NCBI GenBank assembly: GCA_016207825.1
Contig: JACQZI010000007.1
Coordinates: forward strand, 62,001 to 126,000
Source of the DNA: Planctomycetota bacterium
GTDB lineage: Bacteria; Planctomycetota; MHYJ01; JACQXL01; JACQZI01
Length of the DNA stretch: 64,000 nt
Direction: 5' to 3'
The notes below the pieces were generated by a model. That model was not told the origin of the DNA. It was given only the letters and a program-made list of their open reading frames with translations, and did no database searches. The position numbers were made by a program, and so were the translations under genes. Position 1 is the stretch's first letter, and each line of letters opens with the position of its first letter. Below are positions 17,913-27,011 of this stretch, one piece after another.

Positions 17913-18965
17913 TTATGCGGATTTAATAAATCGTATTCTATTTAATATAAGTTTGCTTGCCCTTTTCGCCCCCAACCCATCAACTAATTTCTTTCCTTTT
18001 CGGCTCATTTCCCGGCGTCGGGAGGAATCGTTAATCAAGGCTTCCATAACTTTCACAATCTTATTCCCTGTAATTTTCTTAAACCATCCCAAATTAACCG
18101 AAACTCCTGCTTTATCAAGCTTGTCCGCAATTTCCTTTTGATTATCAGCTATGACAATTATAATATTCGGCAAACCCGCACAAGCCAATTCCCAGCAGGT
18201 TGTTCCGCCGGCGCTAATGGCAATATCCGCCTGACTCATTAATTTAGCCATATTATTGATATTGCGAACAATTCGTATCGATTTTTTTGCCTTTGCAACA
18301 AACCTTTTTAATGCTTTCAAATACCGATAGCTTATCCCAACTACAACCGTAATTTTAAAATTTATTTCGGAAACCCCAAGCGCTTTCACTGTTTTTAACA
18401 CCTGATTATCAGGGTCAGCTCCGCCCAATGTCACTAAAACATTATGCACTTTATTAAACTTTCTCTCTTTTGTTACCCGTTGCCGGAATTCTTTCCTTAA
18501 CAGGGCATATCGCGTGCCCAATAATAGTTTTGTGTATGGTTCTATTTTTCCTTTATATTTTTCTCGTGTTGCCGTAATATTCTGGTTCAGGACGATATCC
18601 GCATAAAAATGATTCTTAAAAATATCATCAATACTGACCAAAAGCCCATCCTTAAACCCTGATTTTAATCCGGACAGATACCCGCTTGTCAAATCGTATG
18701 AGTCGGTTATAACTATTTTAGGCGCCTGTTCTTTTATCAACTTAAGCGTTAACTCCAAATCCATTTTTAGATTACAGCCTGCCGGAATAGCCATTACGGA
18801 ATAACCGGCACTTCTAATCCGCTGGATAATCGCCCTGTCATAATCCTTAGTTACAAAAACAGCTTCTCCCCCTTGCTTTTTAAATTCCTCAGCAAGGGTT
18901 AAACAACGCATGATATGACCTGTCCCGATACGTGTCGATCCGTCAACTCTGAATAATATTCTCAT
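17913..18965 (-). CDS. pseG: UDP-2,4-diacetamido-2,4,6-trideoxy-beta-L-altropyranose hydrolase
   Basis: A 350-aa GT-B-fold hydrolase that removes UDP from the bis-acetamido altrose intermediate before condensation. The N-terminal FRVDGSTRIGTGHIMRC has the diagnostic GxGHxxRC motif, with H17 at the position of the catalytic histidine known from Campylobacter PseG. VTLGGADPDN and AISAGGTTCWELACAGLP are the other family blocks. Length is typical to slightly long. It overlaps the aminotransferase gene by 4 bp and is 23 bp from the synthase gene, as expected for consecutive pathway steps. Confidence 0.93.
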   Translation of the reverse strand: MRILFRVDGSTRIGTGHIMRCLTLAEEFKKQGGEAVFVTKDYDRAIIQRIRSAGYSVMAIPAGCNLKMDLELTLKLIKEQAPKIVITDSYDLTSGYLSGLKSGFKDGLLVSIDDIFKNHFYADIVLNQNITATREKYKGKIEPYTKLLLGTRYALLRKEFRQRVTKERKFNKVHNVLVTLGGADPDNQVLKTVKALGVSEINFKITVVVGISYRYLKALKRFVAKAKKSIRIVRNINNMAKLMSQADIAISAGGTTCWELACAGLPNIIIVIADNQKEIADKLDKAGVSVNLGWFKKITGNKIVKVMEALINDSSRRREMSRKGKKLVDGLGAKRASKLILNRIRFIKSA

Positions 18966-20254
18966 ACCACCGTTATTGGCATTTCCCCTTCCAAATAATC
19001 TTTTAAGCGATTTTCATTAAGAGCCTTCCGGCATATTTGCGCCGAAACCTTAAATGCTTCAATCGTTTCCGCCATGTCCTTTCCACCATGGGCAAAGGAT
19101 GGTAAAATATTCCAGACAAAGAATATCTTTCGTTTAACCACTTCCTGCATAAACAGCGTTTTTAACTCCTTGGAATCCTTCCCTTGATTATCCTTAAATT
19201 CAAAACCTAACCTCGGCGGCAGACCGACACAACGGATATTATTGATAATGCCGGCATCTTTTAATATCCGGCTGGTCTTTTCTTTTAATTCCGCACCAAA
19301 ATCCCATATCTTTTTGGCAACGTTGTGGCTTTGCATGATTTTAATGGTGGTCAGGAAAGCTCTTAAAGCAAGGGTATCCCCTCCGAATGTGGTTGAAACA
19401 AATATTTTATCCTTGGCCCCCATGATAACTTTTTTCCGCCCGACCACACAGGAAAGAGGCAGCCCGCCGGCCATGCCTTTGCCAAAGGTAGCAATATCGG
19501 GAATAACGCCGAAGTGTTCTTGTGCGCCTCCTAATCCAAACCTGAATCCGGTAACCACTTCATCAAATATCAAAAGAGCATTATTTCTATGGGCAAGTTC
19601 TTTTATCCGGTGCAAGAACCTGTCCCTAGGCGGCTCAAATTCTATTGGTTCAATAATAACCGCCGCTATTTCGCCTTTGTGTCTGCGGAATATTTTTTCA
19701 TAGGCGTCATAATCGTTATAATTCGGTGTGAACACATAGTTTCTCAATACCTTCGGGATGCCACCATTTTTAGGCGTATCGCAAATGGACCATTCATGCC
19801 AGCCGTGATAATGCCCTTTAATGAGTTTTTCCCTGCCTGTATAAGCGCGTGCCATGCGCACTGCGGTGTTGGTAGCTTCCGAGCCGGTCTTGAGGAACCG
19901 GACCATTTCCGCACAGGGAATAATCTTGCAGAGCAACTCGGCTGCTTCCACTTCTATTGGGTGGGGGAGAGAGAAAATAGAGCCTTTAGCCATTTGCTTT
20001 TTCACCGCGTGATTTACTTCAGGGTTGGCATAACCCAAGATACAGGGACCCAATGCCATGGAGTAATCTATGTATTTATTACCTTCCAGGTCTATAACCT
20101 TTGAGCCTTTGCCTTCAACGAAATAAATGGGGGAGACGCCTTTAATGCTGACCGAGGGCATTTTGCTGTAAAGCTGGGTGCCGTTCATTATTATGTTTTC
20201 CGCCCGTTCCCATAATTTAAGGGATTTATCCAGATTCTGCGTATTATTTGCCAT
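18962..20254 (-). CDS. class III aminotransferase, glutamate-1-semialdehyde aminomutase-like
   Basis: About 430 aa. The longest frame starts at 20308, but the ATG at 20254 (MANNTQNLDKSL) has GGAGG 8 bp upstream and is preferred; it overlaps the previous gene by 11 bp. FLKTGSEATNTAVRMARAYTGR, YHGWHEW, LIFDEVVTGFR and TFGKGMAGGLP (PLP lysine) identify a fold-type I class III enzyme of the HemL/aspartate-aminotransferase-family type. In sugar operons such proteins occur as accessory aminotransferases or aminomutases acting on nonulosonic or hydroxy-acid substituents. No haem genes are near, so HemL itself is unlikely. Confidence 0.87.
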   Translation of the reverse strand: MANNTQNLDKSLKLWERAENIIMNGTQLYSKMPSVSIKGVSPIYFVEGKGSKVIDLEGNKYIDYSMALGPCILGYANPEVNHAVKKQMAKGSIFSLPHPIEVEAAELLCKIIPCAEMVRFLKTGSEATNTAVRMARAYTGREKLIKGHYHGWHEWSICDTPKNGGIPKVLRNYVFTPNYNDYDAYEKIFRRHKGEIAAVIIEPIEFEPPRDRFLHRIKELAHRNNALLIFDEVVTGFRFGLGGAQEHFGVIPDIATFGKGMAGGLPLSCVVGRKKVIMGAKDKIFVSTTFGGDTLALRAFLTTIKIMQSHNVAKKIWDFGAELKEKTSRILKDAGIINNIRCVGLPPRLGFEFKDNQGKDSKELKTLFMQEVVKRKIFFVWNILPSFAHGGKDMAETIEAFKVSAQICRKALNENRLKDYLEGEMPITVV

Positions 20255-21521
20255 GATTTTCGCCTCCTTCAAACTCATTTTTGTTATCAAGTATTTTGTA
20301 GATGGCACTGACGATATTGCTCATGTCTTTAATTGTTGCCGGAGGTCTTGCCATCGCGGTTAATACCAGTTCCTTTTCATATAATTTCTCTGCCACCGGG
20401 CATATTCCCGGCTCATAAGAAGCCTTGCCATGATAATACTGGTAGAAAAACGGTTTATTCTCATGATAGATGGGACTGAAATACAAGGGCCTGATATAGC
20501 CGGCACTAAATGGTATTCCTTCCACATTCAACGCCTTGACAAAAAGGCTTCTGGGAATCTTTATTTTTTTCTCATCATACTTGCAGGCAAAGATATAATA
20601 TACATGTTTCATGCCTGCATCGACTCCGGGGATTTTTAAGCCGTCTATCTTGCTTAGTTTCTTCGCCAGATAGTTCGCCAGTTTGATTCTTTGGTTATTG
20701 AAGTAATCCATTTTCTTAAATTGTTCTATCCCGATTGCGGCATCTACTTCAGTCATCCGGTAATTCCATCCCAAAATAGTCGAGCGGTAACTTCGCGGCT
20801 GAGCTGCAACGATAGCCTCGCCGTGATTTCTTACTAATCTTGCGATTTCAGCAATTTCTTCATTATTGGTAATCAGCATGCCTCCTTCACCGCTCGTAAT
20901 ATTCTTATTTTCCGTAAAAGAGAAAATACCGCAATCGCCTATGGTTCCAACGAGTTTTTTCTTATATACGGCACCGGGAGCCTGAGCGCAATCTTCAATT
21001 ACTTTGAGATTATGCCTTTTGGCTATTTCCATGATTTTATCCATGTCTGCGGGATAGCCGAAAAGATGCACTGGAATAATCGCTCTGGTCAGCGGGGAAA
21101 TGTGCTCCTCAATTTTCTCCGGGTCTATATTGAAATTATCCGGCTCTACATCAATGAAAACAGGAACGGCATTAGCCATTAAGGCGCAGGTGGCTGTTGA
21201 GGTAAAAGTAAACGGGGTGGTTAATACTTCTTCTAACGGCTTTACGCCGCAGGCAACGACAGCCGCATGTAATGCCGCTGTTGCGGAGTTGAAACTGACC
21301 GCATATTTTATCTTATGATAAGCTGCAAAAAGGCTTTCAAACTCCTTGATTTTCTTGCCGCCGAGAAAATACTGGCCCGGTGAGGCGATAAAGGTGGATA
21401 AATTACCGGAATCCAATACTTCCTTAACCGCATTTTTTTCTTCCTTGCCGATGATTGGATGACGAGGAAAAGGGCTGGTTCGCACTTTCTTTCCGCCCAA
21501 TAATGCTAATTTTTTGCTCAT
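20244..21521 (-). CDS. DegT/DnrJ/EryC1/StrS sugar aminotransferase
   Basis: A 425-aa PLP aminotransferase for NDP-keto-sugars. VSFNSATAALHAA, TPFTFTSTA, VIEDCAQAPGA and the PLP-lysine region FSFTENKNITSGEGGML are family signatures, and NYRMTEVDAAIG is the conserved active-site loop. It is distinct from the PseC at 24.9-26.0 kb. It starts 12 bp after a Gfo/Idh/MocA oxidoreductase, a pairing typical of 3-amino or 3-acetamido sugar synthesis (WlbA/WlbC or WbpB/WbpE): the oxidoreductase makes a 3-keto sugar and this enzyme aminates it. That pairing is inference from family knowledge and gene order. Confidence 0.9.
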   Translation of the reverse strand: MSKKLALLGGKKVRTSPFPRHPIIGKEEKNAVKEVLDSGNLSTFIASPGQYFLGGKKIKEFESLFAAYHKIKYAVSFNSATAALHAAVVACGVKPLEEVLTTPFTFTSTATCALMANAVPVFIDVEPDNFNIDPEKIEEHISPLTRAIIPVHLFGYPADMDKIMEIAKRHNLKVIEDCAQAPGAVYKKKLVGTIGDCGIFSFTENKNITSGEGGMLITNNEEIAEIARLVRNHGEAIVAAQPRSYRSTILGWNYRMTEVDAAIGIEQFKKMDYFNNQRIKLANYLAKKLSKIDGLKIPGVDAGMKHVYYIFACKYDEKKIKIPRSLFVKALNVEGIPFSAGYIRPLYFSPIYHENKPFFYQYYHGKASYEPGICPVAEKLYEKELVLTAMARPPATIKDMSNIVSAIYKILDNKNEFEGGENHGK

Positions 21522-21533
21522 ATTTTACTCTTT

Positions 21534-22601
21534 CTATTTTGACTTAATTTCTACGTCGCTGTGAGCCAGCGGCAGATTTATTTTTGCTCCATTTCTCCGG
21601 GCTGATTCATGAACGGCGCAAATCAGTTCCAATGCGGCTTTGCCATCATCTCCCGTAGAAATCAGAGTTTTATTGTTATCTAAACAATCAACCAGATGCA
21701 CAACTATATTTATCATGGTCAGTTTATCAGTAAAATTTTGTGTTTCATTAATTGGTGCTTTTGTTTTAGCTAGTTCTTTATAACCGGGGAAGTATTGGCT
21801 ATCATTGGGCTCATAAAACTCACAACTATAACCGCCGGACATTATTTTCAATCGCCCTTTCATTCCGATTATATCCAATTCAAATATAAGAAACTTGCTT
21901 ACGTCACAGGATTGCAAGGAACAGATAAATCCCTTTTTGAACTTCAGTATACCGTCAATATTCGGGTCATTCGGATTAGGAAATTTGCTGTTGCTGTAAA
22001 TTGCCTGGACCCATTCAACATCTCCGAAGAAAAACCTGAGTAAGTCAAATACATGCGACCCGGTATTGGCAATGCCGGCCGTATAATAAAAGGTCGTTTG
22101 CTGTATGTCACCTAAAACGCCTTTTTCTATTAAGTTCTTAACCTCCTGGTGCGAAGGGTCAAACCTCCGCAGGTGATTTACCGACAGAATGATATTTTTA
22201 TCTCTGCATAGATTGACTATTTTAACTGCATTGGCAAGCGTATCTGCAATTGGTTTTTCACATAGGATTGCCTTTATATTATAGTTGATTGCATTTTCTA
22301 TTATTTCTAAATGCGTTGAATTGTAGGTGCAGACAGAAAGAATATCTATCGCTTCTTTTTCCAGCATCTCCTCATAATTTTGATAAACCCCTTTGACATG
22401 ATATTTTTCTCCATAGCGGCGCAGTTTTTCAACATCCAGATCAGACAATGCCATTAATTCAGTCTGCCTGAAATTAGAATAAGCACCGGCATGAGTGGCA
22501 ATTCTTTTGCTTTTAGGATTATCGTCAAAACCACATCCAATTCTTCCGCAGCCAATTATCGCTGCCCGATATATTTTTTTATCTCCGGCCTTTTTGTGCA
22601 T
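21534..22601 (-). CDS. Gfo/Idh/MocA family oxidoreductase
   Basis: A 355-aa NAD-dependent sugar oxidoreductase. AAIIGCGRIGCGFDD is the nucleotide-binding turn, LCEKPIADT carries the EKP catalytic lysine, and LRRFDPSHQEV plus NTGSHVFDLLRFFFG are the substrate-domain blocks with the conserved H/D. It lies directly before the DegT aminotransferase, suggesting it oxidises a nucleotide sugar to the keto form that is then aminated. Its 5' end overlaps the acetyltransferase gene by 23 bp. Confidence 0.88.
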   Translation of the reverse strand: MHKKAGDKKIYRAAIIGCGRIGCGFDDNPKSKRIATHAGAYSNFRQTELMALSDLDVEKLRRYGEKYHVKGVYQNYEEMLEKEAIDILSVCTYNSTHLEIIENAINYNIKAILCEKPIADTLANAVKIVNLCRDKNIILSVNHLRRFDPSHQEVKNLIEKGVLGDIQQTTFYYTAGIANTGSHVFDLLRFFFGDVEWVQAIYSNSKFPNPNDPNIDGILKFKKGFICSLQSCDVSKFLIFELDIIGMKGRLKIMSGGYSCEFYEPNDSQYFPGYKELAKTKAPINETQNFTDKLTMINIVVHLVDCLDNNKTLISTGDDGKAALELICAVHESARRNGAKINLPLAHSDVEIKSK

Positions 22602-23133
22602 AAAACTCCTTCCTTAATATGCTCATTCTGATGGCGTTATAATACTGGTTGTTGCGATAAATTTCTTCCCGTAAGACACCTTCGCGGATAAAACCGGCTT
22701 TTTCGTAGCATTTAACCGCTGCCAGATTTGATGCGTTAACTCCTAACCAAACTTTATTCAAGTTTAGCTTGCTAAATCCGTATTCCGTAAGTAATTTCGT
22801 TATTTCCACGCCAATTCCTTTATCCCAATATAACGTTTCCCCGATAATAACCCTAAATTCAGCTGACCGGCTAATCCAATTAATCGTATACAACCCTGCG
22901 CTCCCAATTATTTTCTCGCCTTTTCGTGAGACAATCGTAAAAACGATGTCGTGTTCACTCTTTGTTTCATGTTCCCATTGTTCTAATAAACGGTCTAAAA
23001 CAGCCGGCCGGCTGCCCATGAACATATAATGAGTTACTTTTGAGTCGTTAATCCAGCGCGCAAGTATCGGGAGGTCTTCTTTTTCTATCCCTCTCAAGTA
23101 ACTTTTTTTACCTGGCATAAAGGCGTTTTTCAT
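22579..23133 (-). CDS. GNAT-family N-acetyltransferase, PseH/RimJ-like
   Basis: About 184 aa. The start at 23133 (MKNAFMPGKKSYLRG) has AAAGGAG upstream and is preferred to 23172. Features of the RimJ/RimL-type GNAT fold are LRGIEKEDLPILARWINDSKV, VIIGETLYWDKGIGVEI (CoA-binding motif A) and NKVWLGVNASNLAAVKCYEKAGF (motif B). It lies next to the SpsF-like cytidylyltransferase and two reading frames from pseC, so it is the better positional candidate for the PseH step. The other candidate is at 15010-15471. Confidence 0.85.
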   Translation of the reverse strand: MKNAFMPGKKSYLRGIEKEDLPILARWINDSKVTHYMFMGSRPAVLDRLLEQWEHETKSEHDIVFTIVSRKGEKIIGSAGLYTINWISRSAEFRVIIGETLYWDKGIGVEITKLLTEYGFSKLNLNKVWLGVNASNLAAVKCYEKAGFIREGVLREEIYRNNQYYNAIRMSILRKEFYAQKGRR

Positions 23134-23902
23134 TTGTTTGCTTCTCCTTTCCCGCTTTTTTGAGTGCTTCAAAATACGCAGAGTCTCTACTATATTTTTT
23201 ATTAATTTCTATTAATTCAGGATGGGTTTCTAATAAGTTAAGTATATCCCGCATCAAGAAAATCCTCTTTTTATTATAAAGGCATTTAAAAACCTCCGAT
23301 ACAAACTTAAAATCTTCCGGATAATCCACTGTCCATCTTAATGCGGATAGATCTGTTTTGTTTTCTATGTTAGCCAATCGCGATTTGTCATGATATTTTC
23401 TTACATAAGAACTCACCCATTCACGCCAGAATGCATCCTTGAGCTTTAGCCGTAATTTTTCCAACAGGCTACTGGTAAATAATTCAGCATCTAATCCATC
23501 CGGATAGGTCGGTTTTATTACATTGCTTACATAATCTACTTTATTTTTATGTTTCAGGTAATATTCCACAATCTTATCTATTACTTCAGGGTCAATCAAA
23601 GGGCAATCCCCTGTTACCCTGACGACGGCATCCGAAGTAAACTTCTTTGCCGCCTGATATGTCCGGTCTAAGATATCGTTTTCACTGCCGTCATACCAGT
23701 CATAATGATTCTGCTTCGCAAATTTTATAATGACGTAATCTTCTTTTTGCGTGGTGGTGGCTATTACGATTTTGTCAACTAACCGAGCGGCTTTAAGACG
23801 CTGGTACATATACCAAAGCATTGGCTTGCCCATAATTTTCTTTACCGCCTTTTTAGGCAAACGGGTAGAACCCATACGCACTTGCAGAACACACAAAATC
23901 AT
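23108..23902 (-). CDS. SpsF-like cytidylyltransferase (candidate PseF)
   Basis: A 264-aa nucleotidyltransferase. The first residues, MILCVLQVRMGSTRLPKK, are the NTP-binding loop of SpsF/PseF proteins. VDKIVIATTTQKEDYVI, DVVRVTGDCPLIDPEV-like (AVVRVTGDCPLIDPE) and LRWTVDYPEDFKF are the other hallmark blocks. In many pse clusters an SpsF homologue takes the role of PseF, forming CMP-pseudaminic acid. It overlaps the oxidoreductase gene upstream by 4 bp and the acetyltransferase gene downstream by 26 bp. Confidence 0.88.
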   Translation of the reverse strand: MILCVLQVRMGSTRLPKKAVKKIMGKPMLWYMYQRLKAARLVDKIVIATTTQKEDYVIIKFAKQNHYDWYDGSENDILDRTYQAAKKFTSDAVVRVTGDCPLIDPEVIDKIVEYYLKHKNKVDYVSNVIKPTYPDGLDAELFTSSLLEKLRLKLKDAFWREWVSSYVRKYHDKSRLANIENKTDLSALRWTVDYPEDFKFVSEVFKCLYNKKRIFLMRDILNLLETHPELIEINKKYSRDSAYFEALKKAGKEKQTNEKRLYAR

Positions 23903-24885
23903 ATTTTTAACATCTTTCCTGCTAATGCTGATTCCTTAGCGGCTAAGGCTATCATCAATGAGTATCTTCCATCTTCGCAGGTAACGTCAGGAACCTTTTT
24001 CTGCCTGACACAATTAATAAAATGTTTTAATTCTGCTAAATACATTTTATTCAAGTCCTTGTTATAATCAAAAAGATGCCACTTCTGTTGGTGAGCATTA
24101 TACCATTTTACCCTGCACCCGAAAATGTCCCATATAATAGTTCCTGAATCACCGACTAATTCAAACGAGTGAGAGTAAGGCCTTCTGATAAAATCTGAAT
24201 GCAACGTAATAACAGCATGCGACTTGAATTGCAGTAGGATATCCGCACAATCTTCTACATTAAGCTCTAACTTACTTCTTTTATCAGCTAAACAGAATAG
24301 GGATGCTACTTTACCCAAAAGGAAAACAAGGTAATCTATTTGATGGATGATGGCATCTAATATTACTCCCCCGCCCCATTCGGCTTTTGCGCCATATTCC
24401 TGGCGATAATCCCGGTTAGGATGACGTGCCGGTAAATAAGAACCGAAAGAGACATTCCCGCTGATTACCTTGCCGATTTGGTTACGCTCTATTAATTGTT
24501 TTATCTTAATTAAGCCGGCATTAAACCGGAAATTAAAGCCCACCATAAACACTAACTTCTTGCTTTTAACCGAATGGCATAATTGATTAACTTTTAAAAG
24601 GTTATGGGAGATTGGTTTTTCAATAAAGAGAGATTGCCCTTTTTTAATGCCTTCAAAAGCGATTGGTAAATGCAGGTGGGGCGGTGTGCAAATCAGCATA
24701 GCATTTAATGGTTGCTTCAATGCATCCTTAAGGCTCGGAATAACCGTTACCTGATATTTTTGCTTTATTGAATTAAGCCTTGCTTTATCGGTATCGCAAG
24801 CGATTATCTCGTCAACGCCCAGAGCTTTTAAGTTCCTGATATGTCTTTCGCCGATTGAGCCACAGCCAACAACTAATATTTTCAT
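23899..24885 (-). CDS. Gfo/Idh/MocA family oxidoreductase
   Basis: A 328-aa NAD-dependent oxidoreductase. MKILVVGCGSIGERHIRNLKALG is a clean nucleotide-binding start, FIEKPISHN carries the EKP lysine, and VILDAIIHQIDYL supplies the conserved D/H. It lies 3 bp after pseC and overlaps the SpsF-like gene by 4 bp, so it is coexpressed with core pseudaminic genes although it is not one of the six standard Pse steps. A similar oxidoreductase is common in bacterial pse/leg clusters. Its substrate is unknown. Confidence 0.87.
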   Translation of the reverse strand: MKILVVGCGSIGERHIRNLKALGVDEIIACDTDKARLNSIKQKYQVTVIPSLKDALKQPLNAMLICTPPHLHLPIAFEGIKKGQSLFIEKPISHNLLKVNQLCHSVKSKKLVFMVGFNFRFNAGLIKIKQLIERNQIGKVISGNVSFGSYLPARHPNRDYRQEYGAKAEWGGGVILDAIIHQIDYLVFLLGKVASLFCLADKRSKLELNVEDCADILLQFKSHAVITLHSDFIRRPYSHSFELVGDSGTIIWDIFGCRVKWYNAHQQKWHLFDYNKDLNKMYLAELKHFINCVRQKKVPDVTCEDGRYSLMIALAAKESALAGKMLKI

Positions 24886-24888
24886 AAG

Positions 24889-26028
24889 TTACTTACGATA
24901 TAAACCGATCACATTTTTAACAATTTTAATTACGTAATCAACATCAGAATCAGTCATTTTAGGAAACAGGGGTAAAGTCATTGCTTCTTCGTAATATCTT
25001 TCGGCATTCGAACAAATGCCTTTTTTATAACCCAATTTCCGGTAATAAGGGTGATAATAGACAGGGATGTAATGAACATTCACCTGTATTTTCTTCCGTC
25101 GCAATGCTTCAAATATTTCCCGCCGATTTGATTTTACTCTTATAATATAAAGATGCCAGGCTGAATTCACGCCGGATGTTTCATAAGGAATGGTTATTTC
25201 TTTAATCTTCTTAAATGCCTCGTTATATTGCGTTACAATTGATCGACGCCTGGCAAGGAACTGGTTTAACCGTTTCAATTGGTTTAATCCAAGCGCGCAC
25301 TGAAAATCAGTTAAACGATAATTATACCCTAAATGATGCATTTCATAATACCACGATCCTTCATCTTTAGTCAGCAAGTCTTTTCTACGGGTAATTCCAT
25401 GCGTTCTAATCATCAACAATTTCTGATAATAATGGAAGTTGTTAGTAAGAATCATTCCGCCTTCGCCTGTGGTAACATGTTTTACCGGATGGAAACTAAG
25501 GATAGTTAAATCAGATAATCCGCCTACTTTTTTGCCTTTATATATTGCGCCCATTGCATGTGCCGCATCTTCAATAACGACTAATTTATGTTTACGGGCA
25601 ATCTTTTTGATTTCATCCAAGTCCGCCGGTTGTCCTGTAAAATCTACCGGAATAATTGCCCTTGTTTTACTGCTAATTTTTCTCTCAATCTCTTTGGGGT
25701 TAATGTTCCATGTATCCGGTTTGATATCGGCAAAAACTGGTTTTGCCCCGCAATAAAGCACGCTATTAGCCGAAGCGGCAAAGGTAATCGGAGTGGTAAT
25801 TACTTCATCACCTTTTTTAATATCAGCAGACAGACAGGCGCAATGCAATGCCGCCGTGCCGCTTGATACAGCCACGGCATATTTAGCACCTGTATAATCT
25901 GCAACGTCTTTTTCAAATTCCGCAATCTTTGGTCCCTGAGTTAACCAATCACTTTTTAAGACCTTCACCACGGCACGAATGTCTGCCTCATCAACCCATT
26001 GCTGCGCATAAGGAATAAATTTAGACAT
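24889..26028 (-). CDS. pseC: UDP-4-amino-4,6-dideoxy-N-acetyl-beta-L-altrosamine transaminase
   Basis: About 379 aa. The start at 26028 (MSKFIPYAQQWVDEADI) is preferred: AAGGA lies 7 bp upstream and the ATG overlaps the pseB stop as TAATG, implying coupling. DWLTQGPKIAEFEK, VSSGTAALHCACLSADI, TTPITFAASANSVLYCGA and LSFHPVKHVTTGEGGMI (PLP lysine) are characteristic of PseC. It transfers an amino group from glutamate to C4 of the PseB 4-keto product. Position directly after pseB supports the assignment. Confidence 0.94.
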   Translation of the reverse strand: MSKFIPYAQQWVDEADIRAVVKVLKSDWLTQGPKIAEFEKDVADYTGAKYAVAVSSGTAALHCACLSADIKKGDEVITTPITFAASANSVLYCGAKPVFADIKPDTWNINPKEIERKISSKTRAIIPVDFTGQPADLDEIKKIARKHKLVVIEDAAHAMGAIYKGKKVGGLSDLTILSFHPVKHVTTGEGGMILTNNFHYYQKLLMIRTHGITRRKDLLTKDEGSWYYEMHHLGYNYRLTDFQCALGLNQLKRLNQFLARRRSIVTQYNEAFKKIKEITIPYETSGVNSAWHLYIIRVKSNRREIFEALRRKKIQVNVHYIPVYYHPYYRKLGYKKGICSNAERYYEEAMTLPLFPKMTDSDVDYVIKIVKNVIGLYRK

Positions 26029-26987
26029 TATATCATCCTTTTCAGTTCGGCAGCGGTTAACCACCGATTGTTTTTATCGCTTGAATACTTAAACTCTTCA
26101 GATAATTTTTTCCCGCCTTTCCAGTTACCATCGCTCCACCACTTGAAATCAGGTTGAACCACATAAAAATCATGAAACTCCAATGCCCGGCGCACTTCAT
26201 CATCTGTCATCAATGCCTCGTGAAGCTTCTCGCCCGGCCTGATGCCGATAATCTTAATTTTACATTTAGGAGCGATTGACTTTGCCACATCTACCATTTT
26301 CATACTGGGTATTTTGGGTACAAAAATCTCACCACCCTGCATTTGTTCTATACATTCGATGACAAAGTTAACGCCTTGCTCTAACGTAATCCAGAAGCGG
26401 GTCATCCGCTCATCTGTAATAGTCAGAATCCCTGTCTTTTTCATCTCGTTAAATAATGGAATGACACTGCCCCGGCTGCCGACGACATTGCCGTATCTTG
26501 CGACACTGAAGTTGGTGTTTTTGGCGCCGGCATAAGCATTGCCGTCAATAAACAACTTTTCCGCACATAGTTTACTTGCTCCGTAAAGATTAATCGGATT
26601 AACCGCTTTATCCGTGCTTATTGCCATTACCTTGGTAATACCACGATCTATGGCGGAATCAATCACATTCTTGGCGCCCAAAACATTGGTCTTGATTGCC
26701 TCAAAAGGATTATATTCGGCAGTGGGCACCTGTTTCAGAGCAGCCGCATGGACCACGATATCAACTCCTTCAAATGCCCGGCAAAGTCTTTCCGCATCAC
26801 GCACGTCACCGATAAAGAATCTTAATCTGTCATCCGTGAATCGCTGCTGCATTTCGTGCTGCTTCAATTCATCACGGCTGAATATAATCAATTTCTTGAT
26901 AGGACACTTCAAGATGGTTTCTGTAAACTTCTTGCCGAAAGAACCGGTTCCGCCTGTAACTAAAACGGTCTGGTTTTTCCAATTCAT
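26028..26987 (-). CDS. pseB: UDP-N-acetylglucosamine 4,6-dehydratase (inverting)
   Basis: A 319-aa extended SDR that starts pseudaminic acid synthesis by converting UDP-GlcNAc to the 4-keto-6-deoxy-L-altrose form. VTGGTGSFGKKFTE binds the cofactor. FSRDELKQHEM and FIGDVRDAERL are PseB/FlaA1 signatures, followed by AALKQVPTAEYNPFEAI and NLYGASKLCAEKL (catalytic Tyr and Lys). MTRFWITLEQGV is also diagnostic. Length is typical. It is the first biosynthetic gene after the regulator (24-bp gap). Confidence 0.95.
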   Translation of the reverse strand: MNWKNQTVLVTGGTGSFGKKFTETILKCPIKKLIIFSRDELKQHEMQQRFTDDRLRFFIGDVRDAERLCRAFEGVDIVVHAAALKQVPTAEYNPFEAIKTNVLGAKNVIDSAIDRGITKVMAISTDKAVNPINLYGASKLCAEKLFIDGNAYAGAKNTNFSVARYGNVVGSRGSVIPLFNEMKKTGILTITDERMTRFWITLEQGVNFVIECIEQMQGGEIFVPKIPSMKMVDVAKSIAPKCKIKIIGIRPGEKLHEALMTDDEVRRALEFHDFYVVQPDFKWWSDGNWKGGKKLSEEFKYSSDKNNRWLTAAELKRMI

Positions 26988-27011
26988 AAAATCAACTCCT
27001 TATAAAAATAA

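Noticed and set aside
19242-20104. Plus-strand frames of 153 and 171 residues
   Set aside because: Antisense to the class III aminotransferase, which has full family motifs.
18962-20254. Glutamate-1-semialdehyde aminomutase for haem synthesis (hemL)
   Set aside because: The family matches, but the gene is embedded in nonulosonate genes with no haem genes nearby, so I kept a general class III call.
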